Below are positions 6,857-8,358 of a DNA stretch of 8,358 nt, in pieces. The DNA is from JAABRT01 sp038259155 (GTDB taxonomy: Bacteria; Gemmatimonadota; Gemmatimonadetes; Gemmatimonadales; Gemmatimonadaceae): positions 1-8,358 of the forward strand of contig JBBSPE010000182.1 of the NCBI GenBank assembly GCA_038259155.1, read 5' to 3'. Positions within the stretch are counted from its first letter, which is position 1. Every line of letters begins with the position of its first letter. Made by a program: the position numbers and the translations under genes. The notes beneath the pieces are model-generated. The model saw only the letters and a list, made by a program, of their open reading frames with translations, was not told the DNA's origin and ran no database searches.

Positions 6857-8058
6857 GCGCGAACGCGGGAGGTGATCGTGCTGTCTCCGCCGTCACCGAC
6901 GACGATCGGATGCTGCTGCTGGAGATGTTCGGTGGGTCGGCGAGCACGGCTTCGGCCAACGTGTCGGAACAGGTCGCGGCCAAGCGCCGGAGTAGGTCGC
7001 CGGATATGCTGTTGGTCGACAAGCTGCTCGACGTAGCGGCGCTGCTGCATGACTTCGATCCGCACCGGCTCCTCACCACGCCGGACCCCGGGCTGCTGAG
7101 CGCCCTGCTGCCGCTGTGTGCGGTGTCGAGCACCGACGGTCGCAGCACGCGCTGGGTGCTGCGGCTCGAGGAGCGGCAACAGCGCTTGCGTGCGCTGCTG
7201 GACAACCCTGACGATCTCGCGCGCGCCGGCCCGCGCGCGACGGCGTACCATCAGGTGAGCGGCGACGTGTCACACGCCGTCACACGATTGCTCTGGCGCC
7301 TGCTCGATCGCGGGTCAATCGTCGAGGACGACGTGGACGCCTTCACGCACGAGGAACTGTCGGCGCTGCGCGCGGTGCTCGTGTGGGTGACGCCGCTCAA
7401 CGACCGGCTGCAACAGCAGGCCGTGCTGCTCCTGCCCGCCATAGATCGTGCCGAGCTGCTCGAACCGTTCCGTTTCCTGACCGGGTGGTCGGCACAGACC
7501 GGTCGCGATACGTTCGTTGGCCGCGAGGATGAACTGGAGCGTCTGCGCAGCCATGTTGACGTGCTTGCGGCCTCCGGACTCATCAAGCAGCTCCGCCGAT
7601 CGGCGCATCGCCTGATCTCCTCCGACCAGCGCATTCTGGCCTTCAGTGGCGTGGGGGGCGTCGGCAAGTCCACGCTGCTCGCAAAGTTCATTCTCGAGCA
7701 CACGCGGTCGGCAATGCGTCCATCGCTGTTCTTCGGCTATCTCGACTTCGACCGGTCGTCGCTGCAGCCGCTGCAGCCGGTGACCATGCTGCTGGAAATG
7801 CTGCGGCAGCTCGCGGCGCAGTATCCGGCGCAACGCGCGGCCTTCGTGGACCTGCGCGATCGCGTCCGGGCCGAAGTGGATGCGGCGGAGAGAGTGCGTC
7901 CGTCATCCAACGCGTTGGAGGTGGTGCCCGAACTGGTGGGGCATTCGCTGCAACGCACATTCCTCTCTGAGCTTGCCCGATGCTGCGAGCGCGATGGTGT
8001 TGCCGTCCCGCTGCTGCTGGTGATCGACACCTTCGAGGAAGTGCAGTTGCAGGGGTAA
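6853..8058 (+). CDS. STAND/NACHT-like NTPase, N-terminal part, ended by a premature in-frame TAA
   Basis: This is a 401-aa product as written. Residues 1-205 are mostly helical (MLLVDKLLDVAALLHDFD at 52-69, STRWVLRLEERQQRLRALL at 98-116, EELSALRAVLVWVTPLNDRL at 167-186) and look like an adaptor or autoinhibitory region. The NTPase module starts with the linker motif FVGREDEL (221-228), then a perfect Walker A GVGGVGKST (266-274), the strand FFGYLDFDR (293-301) and Walker B PLLLVIDTFEE (386-396) with Asp392. This order is typical of STAND ATPases (AP-ATPase/NACHT type), which act as ligand-triggered oligomerising switches. The stop at 8056-8058 falls only six codons after Walker B, before the sensor and winged-helix parts, while the same frame stays open beyond it, so a functional gene should continue. 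The start overlaps the upstream stop by 4 bp (ATGA). It likely senses a trigger and drives the proteases encoded just upstream. Confidence 0.87.
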   Translation: MSANAGGDRAVSAVTDDDRMLLLEMFGGSASTASANVSEQVAAKRRSRSPDMLLVDKLLDVAALLHDFDPHRLLTTPDPGLLSALLPLCAVSSTDGRSTRWVLRLEERQQRLRALLDNPDDLARAGPRATAYHQVSGDVSHAVTRLLWRLLDRGSIVEDDVDAFTHEELSALRAVLVWVTPLNDRLQQQAVLLLPAIDRAELLEPFRFLTGWSAQTGRDTFVGREDELERLRSHVDVLAASGLIKQLRRSAHRLISSDQRILAFSGVGGVGKSTLLAKFILEHTRSAMRPSLFFGYLDFDRSSLQPLQPVTMLLEMLRQLAAQYPAQRAAFVDLRDRVRAEVDAAERVRPSSNALEVVPELVGHSLQRTFLSELARCCERDGVAVPLLLVIDTFEEVQLQG

Positions 8059-8358
8059 GAAGCGGTGCGCCGCGTGGACAGTTTTGTGAAACGCGTGCAG
8101 GCGCTCGTGCCATCGGCGCGCCTCGTGGTGTCCGGTCGTGACGAGGCAACGGAGGCCTTTGCGGGCGCGCAGCGTTTTGTGGTCACGGAGTTCCGCGACC
8201 TGGCGAGCCGCGAAGAGTTCCTGGCGCGTCGGGGGGTGCCGCGCTCTCTCACGGGCCGGGTGGCGCGGCAGGTGGGCGGGCGCCCCTTGTCGCTGCATCT
8301 GGCGGCGCGCCTCGTCCGCGAGCACGGCCCCGAATCCATCGAGATGTCCGTGGGCAGC
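8059..8358 (+). pseudogene. In-frame continuation of the STAND NTPase after the TAA; runs off the window
   Basis: In the same frame as the preceding gene, 100 codons without a stop follow the TAA at 8056-8058. They carry what the truncated protein lacks: an amphipathic helix EAVRRVDSFVKRVQALVP, the strand ARLVVSGRDEA, which fits the sensor motif (Arg after a hydrophobic strand), and VGGRPLSLHLAARLV, which fits the GLPL-type motif of the helical/winged-helix part of STAND proteins. The expected codon at 8056 is probably GAA or another Glu/Gln codon (QGEEAVRRV), so one base change would restore the frame. A GTG at 8065 with AGGGG 9 nt upstream could restart translation, but a split right after Walker B would separate one fold. 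The ligand-sensing C-terminus (TPR or other repeats would be usual) lies outside the window. Confidence 0.8.

Noticed and set aside
7762..7779. Two direct copies of CTGCAGCCG in the STAND gene
   Set aside because: They encode LQPLQP in frame within a coding domain; a two-copy 9-bp repeat is unremarkable in GC-rich coding sequence.

Overview
The window is GC-rich, densely packed bacterial DNA in which every long third-position-GC frame is open, so antisense and shifted-frame ORFs abound. No marker gene fixes the taxon. The STAND/trypsin architecture, the high GC and the lack of strong AT-rich promoters suit a large-genome environmental bacterium (Gemmatimonadota, Myxococcota or similar). This is inference only, with low certainty.

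Left part, minus strand (1-2383): an ADP-ribosylglycohydrolase (DraG/ARH family, 2383->1604) is followed by a patatin-like phospholipase (1456->). The phospholipase has an intact Ser-Asp dyad but is broken by a 1-base frameshift near 730. Its true C-terminal half continues in another frame to the window edge and includes an extra, unrecognised, probably beta-rich domain.

A 159-bp divergent intergenic region (2384-2542) holds a 10-bp tandem repeat and a perfect 6-bp inverted repeat spaced by 5 bp. The latter is a possible operator or leader hairpin.

Right part, plus strand (2543-8358 and beyond): four genes overlap stop-to-start (4, 8 and 4 bp) and must form one translationally coupled operon. 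They encode (1) a 429-aa protein of unknown function; (2) a 370-aa cytoplasmic trypsin-like serine protease; (3) a 640-aa protein fusing a second trypsin-like protease to a P-loop NTPase-like domain with an altered Walker A; and (4) a STAND/NACHT-like NTPase with an N-terminal helical region, a perfect Walker A and a Walker B. Gene 4 is interrupted by an in-frame TAA just after Walker B, while the same frame continues with sensor-like and GLPL-like motifs to the window end.

The combination of STAND switch ATPases with intracellular trypsin-like proteases matches the general logic of NTP-dependent bacterial conflict systems (antiphage or self-killing): a ligand-sensing STAND protein would activate a proteolytic effector. 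The phospholipase and the ADP-ribose hydrolase next door are also classes often found near immunity loci, but their link to the operon is only positional. The four-gene operon is the best candidate here for an undescribed system. The two broken genes, one at each end of the window, may be real decay or assembly errors.
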